Notes under the pieces: generated by a model
Database searches by the model: none
Told to the model about the DNA's origin: nothing
What the model saw: only the letters and a program-made list of their open reading frames with translations
Translations under genes and position numbers: made by a program
Part shown: positions 33,745 through 42,218 of the stretch, piece after piece
Layout of the letters: every line of letters begins with the position of its first letter
Position numbering within the stretch: the first letter of the stretch is position 1
DNA from: Streptomyces sp. CNH099
Lineage (GTDB): Bacteria > Actinomycetota > Actinomycetes > Streptomycetales > Streptomycetaceae
Direction: 5' to 3'
Length of the DNA stretch: 64,000 nt
Assembly: GCA_000514715.1 (NCBI GenBank)
Contig: AZWL01000027.1
Location: 1-64,000, forward strand

Positions 33745-34146
33745 CTACGCCAGCTCGAAGCCGGTCGTCGACGGGATGTGGCCCGGAACGGCCTCGTGGC
33801 GGTCGCCGACGTTCACGGTGCCGGCCGGCTCGAACATCATGATCGCCGTGCCGGGCGCGGCCACCGGCCGGTGCTCGACGCCGCGCGGCACGGTGAACAC
33901 CGCGCCCTTCGGCAGCGTGACCGTACGCTCGCCCCTCTCCTCGCGCAGGCCGATGCGCAGCTCGCCCTCGATGACGAGGAAGAACTCGTCGGTGTGTTCG
34001 TGCACGTGCCACACGTGCTCGCCCTCGGCATGCGCGATCTTGACGTCGTAGTCGTTGACTCGCGCGACGACGTGCGGACTCCACGGTTCCGCGATGCGCT
34101 CCAGCGCGTGGCCGAGGGCCGTGGGCTCGGCGGGGTGGCTGATCAC
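33745..34146 (-). CDS. cupin domain protein
   Basis: This 133-residue single-domain cupin contains motif 1 VWHVHEHTDEFFLVIEGELR, with the H-x-H and Glu metal ligands, and motif 2 GAVFTVPRGVEHRPVA. The GTG at 34146 follows GAGGAG by six bases and starts MISHPAEP. It is convergent with the TIGR03086 gene and divergent from the GlxA-like regulator. Cupins of this size bind a metal and a small ligand or act as isomerases or dioxygenases; which applies here is unknown. Confidence 0.85.
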   Translation of the reverse strand: MISHPAEPTALGHALERIAEPWSPHVVARVNDYDVKIAHAEGEHVWHVHEHTDEFFLVIEGELRIGLREERGERTVTLPKGAVFTVPRGVEHRPVAAPGTAIMMFEPAGTVNVGDRHEAVPGHIPSTTGFELA

Positions 34147-34244
34147 GGTGGGCTCCTCGCTTCCCTCGCCGCAGGTGTTGCGGCGATCTCTCCCCACCCA
34201 TCCTGCGCGTGACAGGGGCCCGCCGGGAGTGCTACGAATCGCAT

Positions 34245-35264
34245 ATGCCGCAAGGATCCTCGCAGCGGGACGAGCCGCCCCGGCCGCACCGCGTCGCCAT
34301 GCTCGTGGACGCCGGCTCGAACCCCTTCGAGATGGGCATCGCCACCGAGCTGTTCGGGCTGCGCCGCCCCGAGCTGGACGTGCCGTGGTACGACTTCACG
34401 CTCTGCGCCCCCGTCCCCGGCGTGCGCATGCACGACGGCTTCTTCACCCTGTCGGGCGTCCCCGGTCTGGCCGCCGCCGACGCCGCGGACACCGTGATCG
34501 TCCCCAACCGCCCCGACGACACCCCGCCCACCGCCCCCGTCGTCGCCGCCATCCGCCGCGCCGCCGCCCGCGGCGCCCGGCTCGTCAGCTTCTGCACCGG
34601 CGCGTACGCCCTGGCCGCCGCCGGCGTGCTCGACCGCCGCCCGGCGGCGATCCACTGGCGCTGGGCCGACCGCTTCGCCGCCCGCCACCCCGCCGTACGG
34701 GTCCGGCGCGACGTGCTCTTCGTCGACGACGGCGACGTGCTCACCGCCGCCGGCAGCGCCGCCGCCCTGGACCTGGGGCTGCACCTGATCCGCCGCGACC
34801 ACGGCGCCGAGGTGGCCAACCACGTCAGCCGGCGCCTCGTCTTCGCCGCCCACCGCGACGGCGGCCAGCGGCAGTTCATCGAGCGCCCGGTGCCGGAGGT
34901 GCCGGACGCCTCGCTCGCCCCGGTGCTCGCCTGGGCGGCGGCGCGCCTCGACCGCCCCCTGACCGTCGCCGACCTGGCCGGGCAGGCCGCCGTCAGCCCC
35001 GCCACGCTGCACCGGCGGTTCGTCCGCGAGCTGGGCACGACGCCGCTGGCGTGGCTCACGGGGGAGCGGGTGGCGCTGGCGTGCCGGCTGATCGAGCGCG
35101 GCGAGGGGCGGCTGGAGGTGGTGGCGCGGACGAGCGGGCTGGGCACGGCCGCGAACCTGCGGACGCAGCTGCGCCGGCGTACCGGGCTGAGCCCGTCGGC
35201 GTACCGGGCCCGCTTCGGCCCGGCGGGCGGCGGGCCCGCGGAGGCGGCACCCCCGGGCCCGTAG
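34245..35264 (+). CDS. GlxA-family transcriptional regulator (DJ-1/PfpI + AraC)
   Basis: This 339-residue regulator combines an N-terminal DJ-1/PfpI-like domain and a C-terminal AraC domain. The first has HRVAMLVDAGSNPFEMGIAT and the nucleophile-elbow region ARLVSFCTGAYALAAAGVL, whose cysteine is conserved. The second has LTVADLAGQAAVSPATLHRR and LEVVARTSGLGTAANLRTQL. The ATG at 34245 is chosen because upstream residues do not fit. It is divergent from the single-domain cupin gene. The signal sensed is unknown. Confidence 0.9.
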   Translation: MPQGSSQRDEPPRPHRVAMLVDAGSNPFEMGIATELFGLRRPELDVPWYDFTLCAPVPGVRMHDGFFTLSGVPGLAAADAADTVIVPNRPDDTPPTAPVVAAIRRAAARGARLVSFCTGAYALAAAGVLDRRPAAIHWRWADRFAARHPAVRVRRDVLFVDDGDVLTAAGSAAALDLGLHLIRRDHGAEVANHVSRRLVFAAHRDGGQRQFIERPVPEVPDASLAPVLAWAAARLDRPLTVADLAGQAAVSPATLHRRFVRELGTTPLAWLTGERVALACRLIERGEGRLEVVARTSGLGTAANLRTQLRRRTGLSPSAYRARFGPAGGGPAEAAPPGP

Positions 35265-35405
35265 CGCCGCGGCCCGCGGACGTACGCGCGCGGCCCGCGC
35301 CGCCGCCCCCGGAGGCACCCGCCGGGCCCGGGCCCGGGTCCGTACCCGCACCCGGGCCCGAAAACGGGTCGGCCGCGAGCCGCCGCCCCTGCTAGCCTGC
35401 CGGCC

Positions 35406-35456
35406 ATGAAGCGCGCTGTGCAGACGACGACGCCGGACACCGTCCCGGCGCGCTGA
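35406..35456 (+). CDS. threonine-rich leader peptide of an attenuator
   Basis: This 16-codon reading frame, MKRAVQTTTPDTVPAR, has three consecutive ACG threonine codons and a fourth threonine two codons later. A -10-like TAGCCT lies at 35393-35398, so the transcript would begin at or near the ATG and be leaderless. A 16-bp hairpin follows 12 bases after the stop, and then a threonyl-tRNA synthetase-like gene. This is the layout of ribosome-mediated attenuation: stalling at Thr codons when charged tRNA(Thr) is scarce would prevent the terminator from forming. A competing antiterminator fold was not modelled. Confidence 0.75.
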   Translation: MKRAVQTTTPDTVPAR

Positions 35457-35468
35457 CGTAACGACCCA

Positions 35469-35504
35469 GCCGAAGCCCCGGGGCGACCGCCCCGGGGCTT
35501 CGGC
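35469..35504 (+). terminator. attenuator hairpin upstream of thrS-like gene
   Basis: GCCGAAGCCCCGGGGC and GCCCCGGGGCTTCGGC form a perfect 16-bp stem with a four-base loop, between the leader peptide and the synthetase gene. There is no T-tract, which is common for actinobacterial terminators. It is placed to end transcription unless the leader ribosome stalls. Confidence 0.78.
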
Positions 35505-35557
35505 GTGCGCGTCCCCGCGGGCGGCCACCGCCCCCACCCACCCGCGAGGAGCCCACC

Positions 35558-36814
35558 GTGCAGGACCACCGCCGCCTCGGCCGCGAACTCGACCTCTTCG
35601 ACACCGACCCCCTCATCGGCGCCGGCCTGCCGTACTGGCTGCCCGCCGGCGCCGCCGTCCGGCAGGCACTGGAGGAGTACGTCGCCGACGTCGAGCGCCG
35701 CGCCGGCTACCAGCGCGTCTACTCGCCCGTGCTCGGCAAGCGCGAGCTGTACGAACTGTCCGGCCACTGGGAGCACTACCGCGACGACATGTTCCCGCCC
35801 ATGCGGCTCGGCGGCGGCCCGGACGGCGGTCCCGACGGCGGGCCGGACGGTGAGGAGGTCGTGCTCCGCCCCAGCCTCTGCCCCCACCACGCGCTCATCT
35901 ACCGCTCCCGCGAGCGCAGCTACCGCGAACTCCCGCTGCGCCTGGCCGAGCTGGGCGGCATGTACCGCGCCGAGCTGTCCGGCGTCCTCGGCGGGCTCAC
36001 CCGCGTACGCGCCATCCAGCTCAACGACGCGCACGTCTTCTGCACCCTGGAGCAGGTCGCCGACGAGGCGCTGGCGGCGCTGCGGCTCGTCCGCGAGGCG
36101 TACGCGGCGATGGGCCTCGACGCCGCCCGCTACCGGCTCTCGCTGCCGGGCCCCGGCGGCAAGTACGTGCGCGACCCCGGGCTGTGGCGGCGCGCGGGGG
36201 CGCTGCTGGAGAAGGCGCTCGCGGCGGCGGGCGTCGCGTACGAGGCGGAGGAGGGCGAGGCGGCGTTCTACGGGCCGAAGATCGACGTGCAGGTGGTCGA
36301 CGCGGCGGGCCGCGAGTCGACCCTGTCCACCGTGCAGGTCGACTTCCACCAGCCGGCCCGCTTCGGCCTCGCGTACGTGGGCCCGGACGGCGGGCGGCAC
36401 CGGCCGGTGATGGTGCACCGCTCGGTCGTGGGCAGCGCGGAGCGGGCGGTGGCGCAGCTCATCGAGGTGCACCAGGGGGCCTTCCCGCCGTGGCTGGCTC
36501 CGGTGCAGGCGGTGGTGCTGCCGGTGAGCGAGGCGGAGGCGGGGTACGCCGAGGCGCTGGTGCGGCGGTGCGTCGGGGCGGGGCTGCGCGCCGAGCCGGC
36601 CGGGCCGGAGCGCGGCACCTTGGGGGCGCGGGTACGGGCCGCGCGGCTGGCCCCGTACCAGGTGGTCGTCGGGCCGCGGGAGGCCGCCGGGGGCGAGGCG
36701 GCGCTGCGGCTGCGCGACGGCCGGCGCCCGGCGCCGCTGCCGGCGGCGGAGGCGGTGGCGCGGATGGCGGCGGCGGTGGCGGCGCGGCGGCCGGAGCTGT
36801 GGCCGGAGCCGTAG
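35558..36814 (+). CDS. threonyl-tRNA synthetase-like protein lacking TGS and editing domains
   Basis: This 418-residue class II synthetase covers only the catalytic core and anticodon-binding domain of ThrRS; standard ThrRS has about 640-690 residues with TGS and editing domains in front. Visible are motif 1 (GAGLPYWLPAGAAVRQ), the zinc/threonine site RPSLCPHHALIYRS, motif 2 region TRVRAIQLNDAHVFC, FYGPKIDVQVVDAAG and motif 3 PVMVHRSVVGSAERAVAQ. The anticodon domain begins WLAPVQAVVLPVSE. The GTG follows GAGGAG by six bases. It is probably a second, inducible enzyme, insensitive to something or dedicated to another amino-acid chemistry; it cannot edit mischarged serine by itself. It is controlled by the attenuator upstream. 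Confidence 0.88.
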   Translation: MQDHRRLGRELDLFDTDPLIGAGLPYWLPAGAAVRQALEEYVADVERRAGYQRVYSPVLGKRELYELSGHWEHYRDDMFPPMRLGGGPDGGPDGGPDGEEVVLRPSLCPHHALIYRSRERSYRELPLRLAELGGMYRAELSGVLGGLTRVRAIQLNDAHVFCTLEQVADEALAALRLVREAYAAMGLDAARYRLSLPGPGGKYVRDPGLWRRAGALLEKALAAAGVAYEAEEGEAAFYGPKIDVQVVDAAGRESTLSTVQVDFHQPARFGLAYVGPDGGRHRPVMVHRSVVGSAERAVAQLIEVHQGAFPPWLAPVQAVVLPVSEAEAGYAEALVRRCVGAGLRAEPAGPERGTLGARVRAARLAPYQVVVGPREAAGGEAALRLRDGRRPAPLPAAEAVARMAAAVAARRPELWPEP

Positions 36815-36855
36815 GACCGGAGCTGTGGCCGGAGTCGTAGGGGCCGGAGCCGTAG
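36791..36855 (+). repeat. tandem repeat of the thrS-like gene end
   Basis: The last 24 bases of the gene including TAG (36791-36814) recur at 36817-36840 with one change, and half of the unit again at 36844-36855. Each copy ends in TAG. This is local duplication at the gene end, without effect on the protein. Confidence 0.85.
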
Positions 36856-36882
36856 CCGGCCTGGGAGCGGGCCGCCGGCCGG

Positions 36883-37674
36883 TCAGAGCCCGTCGAGGTC
36901 GTGCCAGTGCTCCTGCCAGCGCCAGTCGATGGGCTCGTCGGCGCGCTGGTAGCGGATGTCGGTCGACAGCCGGTACGCGGCCGCGGTGTTGTCCAGCGAC
37001 GCGTGCACCATGTGTGCCGAGTGGACGACCATGTCGCCGGCCGCGTAGTCGGCGAGGAGCCACCGCGCGTCGTACTCCCGCGCCAGCGCCGGCAGGTCGG
37101 CGGTGAGCGAGGCGGCCGGGCGCTTCAGCGTGCCGGCCGCCTCCTCCGCGAGCACGCGCACGTGGCTGCCCTCCAGGTACACAAGACCGCCCAGCTCCAC
37201 CGGGCAGTCGCCGAGCGGGATCCACGAGCTGAGCACCCGGTCCGTGCCCTCGCGGAGGTAGACGAGGTCGTAGTGCGCCTGCGTGGCCGTGCCGACGCCG
37301 GCCTCGCCGGGGCGGGTGTGGCGCAGGATCCTGCGCCGGTGCAGGAACGTCTCGCCGCCGAGGAACCACGCGTACCAGTCCCGCACCGCCGGCTGCGTGC
37401 AGAACGCGGCGTACTCCGGGCCCGGTACCACCCGCCCGAAGAGCGCCGCGCGCTGCTCGCCGCGCGGCAGTTCGGGGTCGACGTGCGCGAAGTAGAAGCG
37501 GCGGAACTCCCGTACGGCGCCGGGGTCGAGCGCCCCCCGCAGCCACAGGTAACCGTCCCGCCGCAGCCGCTCCCACAGCGCCCCGCGGTCCTCCCGCTCG
37601 GCGTCCGGCACCGGGCGCAGCTCGCCGAGGCGGCGGGGCGACTCGTTGAGGACGTAGCCGTTGGAGGTGAGCAT
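36883..37674 (-). CDS. phytanoyl-CoA dioxygenase family protein
   Basis: This is an Fe(II)/2-oxoglutarate-dependent oxygenase of 263 residues. The iron ligands appear as QAHYDLVYLREG (HxD) and a distal histidine in VVHSAHMVHASLDNT, with the 2-oxoglutarate arginine in YRLSTDIRYQ. The N-terminal RDGYLWLRGALDPGAVREF is typical of PhyH. The ATG at 37674 gives MLTSNGYVLNESP. It is last of a minus-strand trio with a small dabb-like protein and a cupin, suggesting one oxidative pathway on an unknown small molecule (inference). It is convergent with the thrS-like gene. Confidence 0.87.
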   Translation of the reverse strand: MLTSNGYVLNESPRRLGELRPVPDAEREDRGALWERLRRDGYLWLRGALDPGAVREFRRFYFAHVDPELPRGEQRAALFGRVVPGPEYAAFCTQPAVRDWYAWFLGGETFLHRRRILRHTRPGEAGVGTATQAHYDLVYLREGTDRVLSSWIPLGDCPVELGGLVYLEGSHVRVLAEEAAGTLKRPAASLTADLPALAREYDARWLLADYAAGDMVVHSAHMVHASLDNTAAAYRLSTDIRYQRADEPIDWRWQEHWHDLDGL

Positions 37675-37720
37675 GGCCCCAGGATGACCCCGGGAGCCGC
37701 CCCGGGCCAGAGGGGCGCCG

Positions 37721-38017
37721 TCAGGTGCGTTCGCCGATGACTTCCAGGTTGACGAACCGGGGCTCGGAGCTGCACAGCTCCCGGAACTGCCGGGCGGCAC
37801 GCTGGGTCTCCGGCAGTTCACTGTTGGCCATCGCCTGCTCATACGAGGGGAATTCGACGATGTCCACGTAGTGCCCGTTCTTCTCGCGGTCCCGGGTGTG
37901 CATTTCCCGGGACATGGTGCGCTTTCCTTCCGTCGCTTGCATCCAATCGTCCATGACGCGGCTCAGTTCGCCTTCGTCATGGTCGGTCTCGTACTCGATG
38001 AGCTGAACGAACGCCAT
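37721..38017 (-). CDS. small antibiotic-monooxygenase/dabb-like protein
   Basis: This 98-residue protein starts MAFVQLIEYETDHDEGELSR and contains HYVDIVEFPSYEQAMANSEL, the pattern of small ferredoxin-like dimeric alpha-beta barrel proteins often annotated as hypothetical. No catalytic residue can be assigned. It lies five bases after the cupin gene and 46 bases before the PhyH gene on the same strand, so it is probably a partner in that operon. Confidence 0.78.
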   Translation of the reverse strand: MAFVQLIEYETDHDEGELSRVMDDWMQATEGKRTMSREMHTRDREKNGHYVDIVEFPSYEQAMANSELPETQRAARQFRELCSSEPRFVNLEVIGERT

Positions 38018-38022
38018 CGTCC

Positions 38023-38382
38023 TCAGCCCTCCTTCGCGTACGCCGCCGCCATGCCGCCGGCGAAGTCGTAGAGGATGACCTGTTCGTCTCCGACGACCCA
38101 GGCGTCGTGTCCGGGCGGGCAGACGAAGACGTCGCCGGGGCCCACCTCGGACTCCTGGCCGCCGTCCATGCGGATGTGCATGCGGCCCTGCACGACGTAT
38201 CCGTTGTGGTGCACCAGGCAGCTGTCGGTACCCGCCAGGGGTTTCACCGACTCCGACCAGCGCCAGCCGGGCTCGAACGTGGCGACCGCGAAGTCGAGGC
38301 CGGTCATGTGCACCGCTTCGAGGTGGCCGCGCGGGAAATCGCGCCGCTCGTCGGGCTTCTCGACAGTTTTTACTTCCAGCAT
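38023..38382 (-). CDS. cupin domain protein
   Basis: This 119-residue cupin begins MLEVKTVEKPDERRDFPRGH and contains the strands SCLVHHNGYVVQGRMHIRM and GPGDVFVCPPGHDAWVVGDE, which carry histidine positions for a metal. It is preceded by a strong AAGGGAGG. It is first gene of the cupin/dabb-like/PhyH set. The product may be an enzyme or a binding protein for the pathway substrate. Confidence 0.84.
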   Translation of the reverse strand: MLEVKTVEKPDERRDFPRGHLEAVHMTGLDFAVATFEPGWRWSESVKPLAGTDSCLVHHNGYVVQGRMHIRMDGGQESEVGPGDVFVCPPGHDAWVVGDEQVILYDFAGGMAAAYAKEG

Positions 38383-38464
38383 TGCGATACCTCCCTTCCT
38401 AACGCATTTCCAGTGTGCGCCGCCCGGGCGGCGCGCGGCAAGAAAGGGAGGTTCGCGGGCGTTC

Positions 38465-39562
38465 CTACATTCCGGAGTACGAGTGCAGGCCGTCGACGAA
38501 GATGTTGACGCCGTAGTAGTTGAAGAGGAAGCACAGGAACGCGGCGATCGCCAGGTACGCCGCCTTGCGGCCCTTCCACCCTGCCGTGGCGCGCGCGTGC
38601 AGGTAGCAGGCGTACGCGACCCAGGTGATGAACGACCAGACCTCCTTGGGGTCCCAGCCCCAGTAGCGGCCCCAGGCGCTCTCCGCCCAGATCGCACCCG
38701 CGACGATCGTGAACGTCCAGAACGGGAAGACCGCCGCGTTCACCCGGTACGCGAACTTGTCCAGCGACGACGCCGCGGGCAGCCGGGCGAGCACCGAGTG
38801 CGCGAACGAGCCGGGCTGCGGGCCGCTCGGGTCGGCGAGCTTGGCCTCGTAGCGGTCGCGGAAGAGGTAGAGGACCGTCGCGACCGCGCCGAGGTAGAAC
38901 AGCGCGCCGCAGGCGATGGCGAGCGAGACGTGGATCCACAGCCAGTACGAGTCGAGCGCGGGCACCAGCTGGTCGCTGTCGGTGTAGAGCACCGACACCG
39001 CCAGGCCCAGGTCCAGCAGGACCGTGGTGACGAGCGGCAGGCCCATCCAGCGGACGTTCTTGCCGGCCACCAGGAAGCCGAGGTACGAGGCGACCGCCAC
39101 CATGGAGAACGTGGTGGAGAACTCGTACATGTTGCCCCACGGCGCCCGCTCCACCGACAGGGCGCGCGTCAGCACCCCGCCGGCGTGCAGCACGAAGGCC
39201 AGCACCGTGAGGGAGACCGCGACGCGGCCGTACACGTCGCCCTGCTCGTCGCCGCCCGCGGCGCCAGGCCCGTCGGGTACCTCCCGGCCGCCGCCGGGGG
39301 TGCGCGTGACGACCTTCGGCCGCTCCAGCACGGCGGTGCCGCCGCCGCGCTGCTTGACCGTGACGGTCACGGCGGGCGCGTCAGCGCCGGCCGCCTGCCC
39401 GGGGGTGAGCGCGGCGGAGGTCGTGGCCACGCGGCTGCGGCTGCCGAAGACCCACTCCCCGACATGCGCGAAGAAGGCGAGGGCGTAGACGGCCATCGCC
39501 GAGTAGATGAGGACGTTGCTGATGTCCGCCAGGTTCTGGTTGGTCGCGGCAGCGATGTTCAC
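38465..39562 (-). CDS. ccsB: cytochrome c biogenesis protein CcsB (CcsA/ResC type)
   Basis: This is the heme-handling membrane subunit of System II cytochrome c maturation. The 365-residue protein has about eight transmembrane helices, the tryptophan-rich heme motif WGRYWGWDPKEVWSFITW, and external histidines in FVLHAGGVLTRAL and IHVSLAIACGALFYLG. A charged, variable loop (residues ~50-105) follows the first helix. It overlaps resB by four bases and ends the minus-strand run from hemL. Confidence 0.93.
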   Translation of the reverse strand: MNIAAATNQNLADISNVLIYSAMAVYALAFFAHVGEWVFGSRSRVATTSAALTPGQAAGADAPAVTVTVKQRGGGTAVLERPKVVTRTPGGGREVPDGPGAAGGDEQGDVYGRVAVSLTVLAFVLHAGGVLTRALSVERAPWGNMYEFSTTFSMVAVASYLGFLVAGKNVRWMGLPLVTTVLLDLGLAVSVLYTDSDQLVPALDSYWLWIHVSLAIACGALFYLGAVATVLYLFRDRYEAKLADPSGPQPGSFAHSVLARLPAASSLDKFAYRVNAAVFPFWTFTIVAGAIWAESAWGRYWGWDPKEVWSFITWVAYACYLHARATAGWKGRKAAYLAIAAFLCFLFNYYGVNIFVDGLHSYSGM

Positions 39563-41445
39563 GCGCGCGCTCCTTCATCGGGCTTGGCTTCGGGCCCTTC
39601 GGGCTCGTCGGGTTCTTCTGACTCGGACTCGTTCTCGTCGGCCGCGGCCGCGTCGGCAGCGGGCTTGTCGGGCCCGGGCTCGTCGGACCCGGGCTGTTCG
39701 GGCGCTACGGACTCTACGGACGTCGCCCCGGCCGCCGCGGACCCACCCCCGGCAGCCCCGGACTCCGCCGACTCCGCCGACTCCGCCGCCGGGGCGCCGC
39801 CGGTCTGCAGCTCCACCGCCAGGTCCGCCAGCTCCTCCGGCAGCCGCGCGCTCTCGCTGCGCCCCAGCCCCGCCAGCTCCACGACCGTACGGCCGTCCGC
39901 CCCCGCCGCCGTACGCAGCCACACGCGCCGGCGCTGGATGAACAGCGAGCCGGCCAGGCCGACGATCGCGGCGATGGCGCCGGCCAGCGCCCAGTAGTTG
40001 CCGGGCTGCTGGGAGATCTGGAAGCTGGCCCAGCGCTCCAGGCGCTCGAACGTCAGCGTCCCCGCCCCGTTCGGCAGCGTGAACGTGTCGCCGGGCCGCA
40101 GCATCTGCTTCAGCGGCTGGCCGTCCTCGGCCTTGAACTGCTTCAGGTCCTCGGTGTCGAGCTGGTACACGTTCTGCGGCACGCCGGAGTCCAGGCCGAG
40201 GTTGCCGCGGTAGGCGTTGAGGAACAGCGCGGGGTACTGCGGCCCGGGGAACTGCGAGACCATGCCCTCCTGCCGGCTGAGGTCGCTGAAGCCGCCGAAG
40301 GTGGGGGCGAAGATGCCCTGGAAGGCCAGCTGGTTCTTCTTGCCGTTCTCGTCCCGGTAGTCCGGGACCTTGATCGCGCCCGTGGAGGTGTGGTTGCCGT
40401 CCTGCGGCAGGAACGGCACCGGCCCGGTGAACGCCACGTCGCCCTGGCCGTCGCGGACCGTGACGACGGGCGCGTAGCCGTGGCCGATGAGGAAGACCTT
40501 GGTGCCGTCGATCTGCAGCGGGTGGTTGACCTCGACTCGCTCCTTGTGCCGCTCGCCGTCGGCGCCTTCCCACCAGGTCAGGTCGGCGTAGAACTCGCGC
40601 GCCGTGCCGCGCTGCGGCCCGCTCTGCTCGAACGTCGCCTCGAAGTCGTCCAGCGTGAAGCCGAAGGAGTCGAGGTCGGCGCCGAACGCGGAGTCCTGGA
40701 AGTCGTCGTACTGCGTGAGGGTGTTGGTGAAGCCGCCGCCCTCGACGATCAGCTTGCCGCCCTCGACGCGGAAGAGGTTCCCCGCGGCGAAGGCGACGAG
40801 GAGGACGAAGAGCGCGATGTGGAACAGCAGGTTGCCGGCCTCGCGCAGGTAGCCCTTCTCGGCGGAGACCGCGCCGCCGCCGTCGCCGGCCGGCGCCACG
40901 GCGTAGCGGAAGCGGCGCCGCCGGAAGACCCGCTCGGCGGCCTCGCGTACCTCGGCCGGGTCGGCCTCGGTCTCCCAGGTGGTGTACGCGGGCAGCCGGG
41001 TCAGGTTGCGCGGGGCGCGCGGCGGGCGGGCGCGGAGCTGGCCGACGAACTGCCAGGAGCGCGGGATGATGCAGCCGGCCAGCGAGACGAACAGCAGGAT
41101 GTAGATCGCCGAGAACCACACCGAGCTGTAGACGTCGAAGAGCTGCAGCCGGTCGTAGATCGGGGCCAGCGTCCCGTGCCGCTCCCGGAACTGGTTGACG
41201 GCGATCTCGTCGACCGAGTTCTGCGGGATGAGCGACCCGGGCACGGCGCCGAGCGACAGCAGGAACAGCAGTATCAGCGCCACCCGCATCGACGTCAGCT
41301 GGCGCCAGAACCAACGCGCCCACGTCACCAGCTCCCGCCCGAACGAGCCGCCGTGCGGCTCCGGGCTGCGCGGCGCGTCCTCGACCGGCGCCGTGGACAG
41401 CTGGGAGGCCGCGGCCGTCAGCTCGCGCTCGTCGGTCGTCGTCAT
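39559..41445 (-). CDS. resB: cytochrome c biogenesis protein ResB
   Basis: ResB is the partner of CcsB in ligating heme to apocytochrome c outside the membrane. The 628-residue protein shows the N-terminal transmembrane helix SMRVALILLFLLSLGAVPGS, a second helix SSVWFSAIYILLFVSLAGC, a third at NLLFHIALFVLLVAFAAGN, then a large external domain and a C-terminal helix YWALAGAIAAIVGLAGSLFI. The tail of about 100 residues is acidic, Ser/Glu/Ala-rich. It starts with an ATG three bases after the ccdA stop and overlaps ccsB. Confidence 0.94.
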   Translation of the reverse strand: MTTTDERELTAAASQLSTAPVEDAPRSPEPHGGSFGRELVTWARWFWRQLTSMRVALILLFLLSLGAVPGSLIPQNSVDEIAVNQFRERHGTLAPIYDRLQLFDVYSSVWFSAIYILLFVSLAGCIIPRSWQFVGQLRARPPRAPRNLTRLPAYTTWETEADPAEVREAAERVFRRRRFRYAVAPAGDGGGAVSAEKGYLREAGNLLFHIALFVLLVAFAAGNLFRVEGGKLIVEGGGFTNTLTQYDDFQDSAFGADLDSFGFTLDDFEATFEQSGPQRGTAREFYADLTWWEGADGERHKERVEVNHPLQIDGTKVFLIGHGYAPVVTVRDGQGDVAFTGPVPFLPQDGNHTSTGAIKVPDYRDENGKKNQLAFQGIFAPTFGGFSDLSRQEGMVSQFPGPQYPALFLNAYRGNLGLDSGVPQNVYQLDTEDLKQFKAEDGQPLKQMLRPGDTFTLPNGAGTLTFERLERWASFQISQQPGNYWALAGAIAAIVGLAGSLFIQRRRVWLRTAAGADGRTVVELAGLGRSESARLPEELADLAVELQTGGAPAAESAESAESGAAGGGSAAAGATSVESVAPEQPGSDEPGPDKPAADAAAADENESESEEPDEPEGPEAKPDEGARA

Positions 41446-41448
41446 GGC

Positions 41449-42204
41449 TCAGACCTCCACCGTGAAGTTCGACGACCAGACCTGCATCTCGTTGATGATG
41501 CGGTCCCAGGCGCCGGTCAGCAGCAGGATGCCGGTCACGACGAGCATCCCGCCGCCGGTTCGCATGACCCACACATAGTGCTTCTTGACCCAGGCGAACG
41601 CCCCGAGCGCCCGGCGGAAGGCGACGGCGGCGATGATGAACGGCAGCCCCAGGCCCAGGCAGTACGCCACCGTCAGCAGCGCGCCGCGGCCGGCGCTCGC
41701 CTCGTTCGTGGACAGCGCGAGCACCGAGATCAGCGTCGGCCCGATGCACGGCGTCCAGCCGATGCCGAAGACCATGCCGAGCATCGGCGCCCCGGCCAGG
41801 CCCACCGCGGGCCGCTTGTGGATCCGGAACTCCCGCTGCGTCAGCCCGCCGAGCGTGCGGCCCAGCACGCCCATGAACATCAGCCCGAGCAGTATCGTCA
41901 GCGCCCCGACGACCTTGGAGATCGTCTCCCGGTGTTCGAGGAGGTTGTTGCCGACGCCGCCGAAGAACGCGCCGGTGGAGACGAAGACCGCGGTGAAGCC
42001 GAGGACGAAGAGCGCGGCGCCCGCGGCCATGCGCCCGCGGCGGGCGTTCTCCAGGTCGGTGCCGCTGACCCCGGTGACGTAGCTGAGGTAGCCGGGGACG
42101 AGCGGGAGCACGCAGGGGGAGAAGAAGGACACCAGGCCACCGAAGACCGCGACCGGCAGGGCCAGCAGCAGGGCCCCGGTGAGCACGGTCTGGTTCGGTT
42201 CCAT
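41449..42204 (-). CDS. ccdA: cytochrome c biogenesis protein CcdA
   Basis: CcdA passes reducing power across the membrane to the thioredoxin-like protein that keeps apocytochrome cysteines reduced. The 251-residue protein has six to seven transmembrane helices and the paired redox cysteines in FFSPCVLPLVPGYLSYV and GIGWTPCIGPTL. It lies between the TlpA-like lipoprotein gene (14-base gap) and resB (3-base gap), matching the functional order of System II. Confidence 0.95.
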   Translation of the reverse strand: MEPNQTVLTGALLLALPVAVFGGLVSFFSPCVLPLVPGYLSYVTGVSGTDLENARRGRMAAGAALFVLGFTAVFVSTGAFFGGVGNNLLEHRETISKVVGALTILLGLMFMGVLGRTLGGLTQREFRIHKRPAVGLAGAPMLGMVFGIGWTPCIGPTLISVLALSTNEASAGRGALLTVAYCLGLGLPFIIAAVAFRRALGAFAWVKKHYVWVMRTGGGMLVVTGILLLTGAWDRIINEMQVWSSNFTVEV

Positions 42205-42218
42205 GGGGTTACGTCACT

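Noticed and set aside
34232..37576. 1114-codon minus-strand open frame
   Set aside because: Shadow of the GlxA-like, ThrRS-like and PhyH genes, with no recognisable domain.
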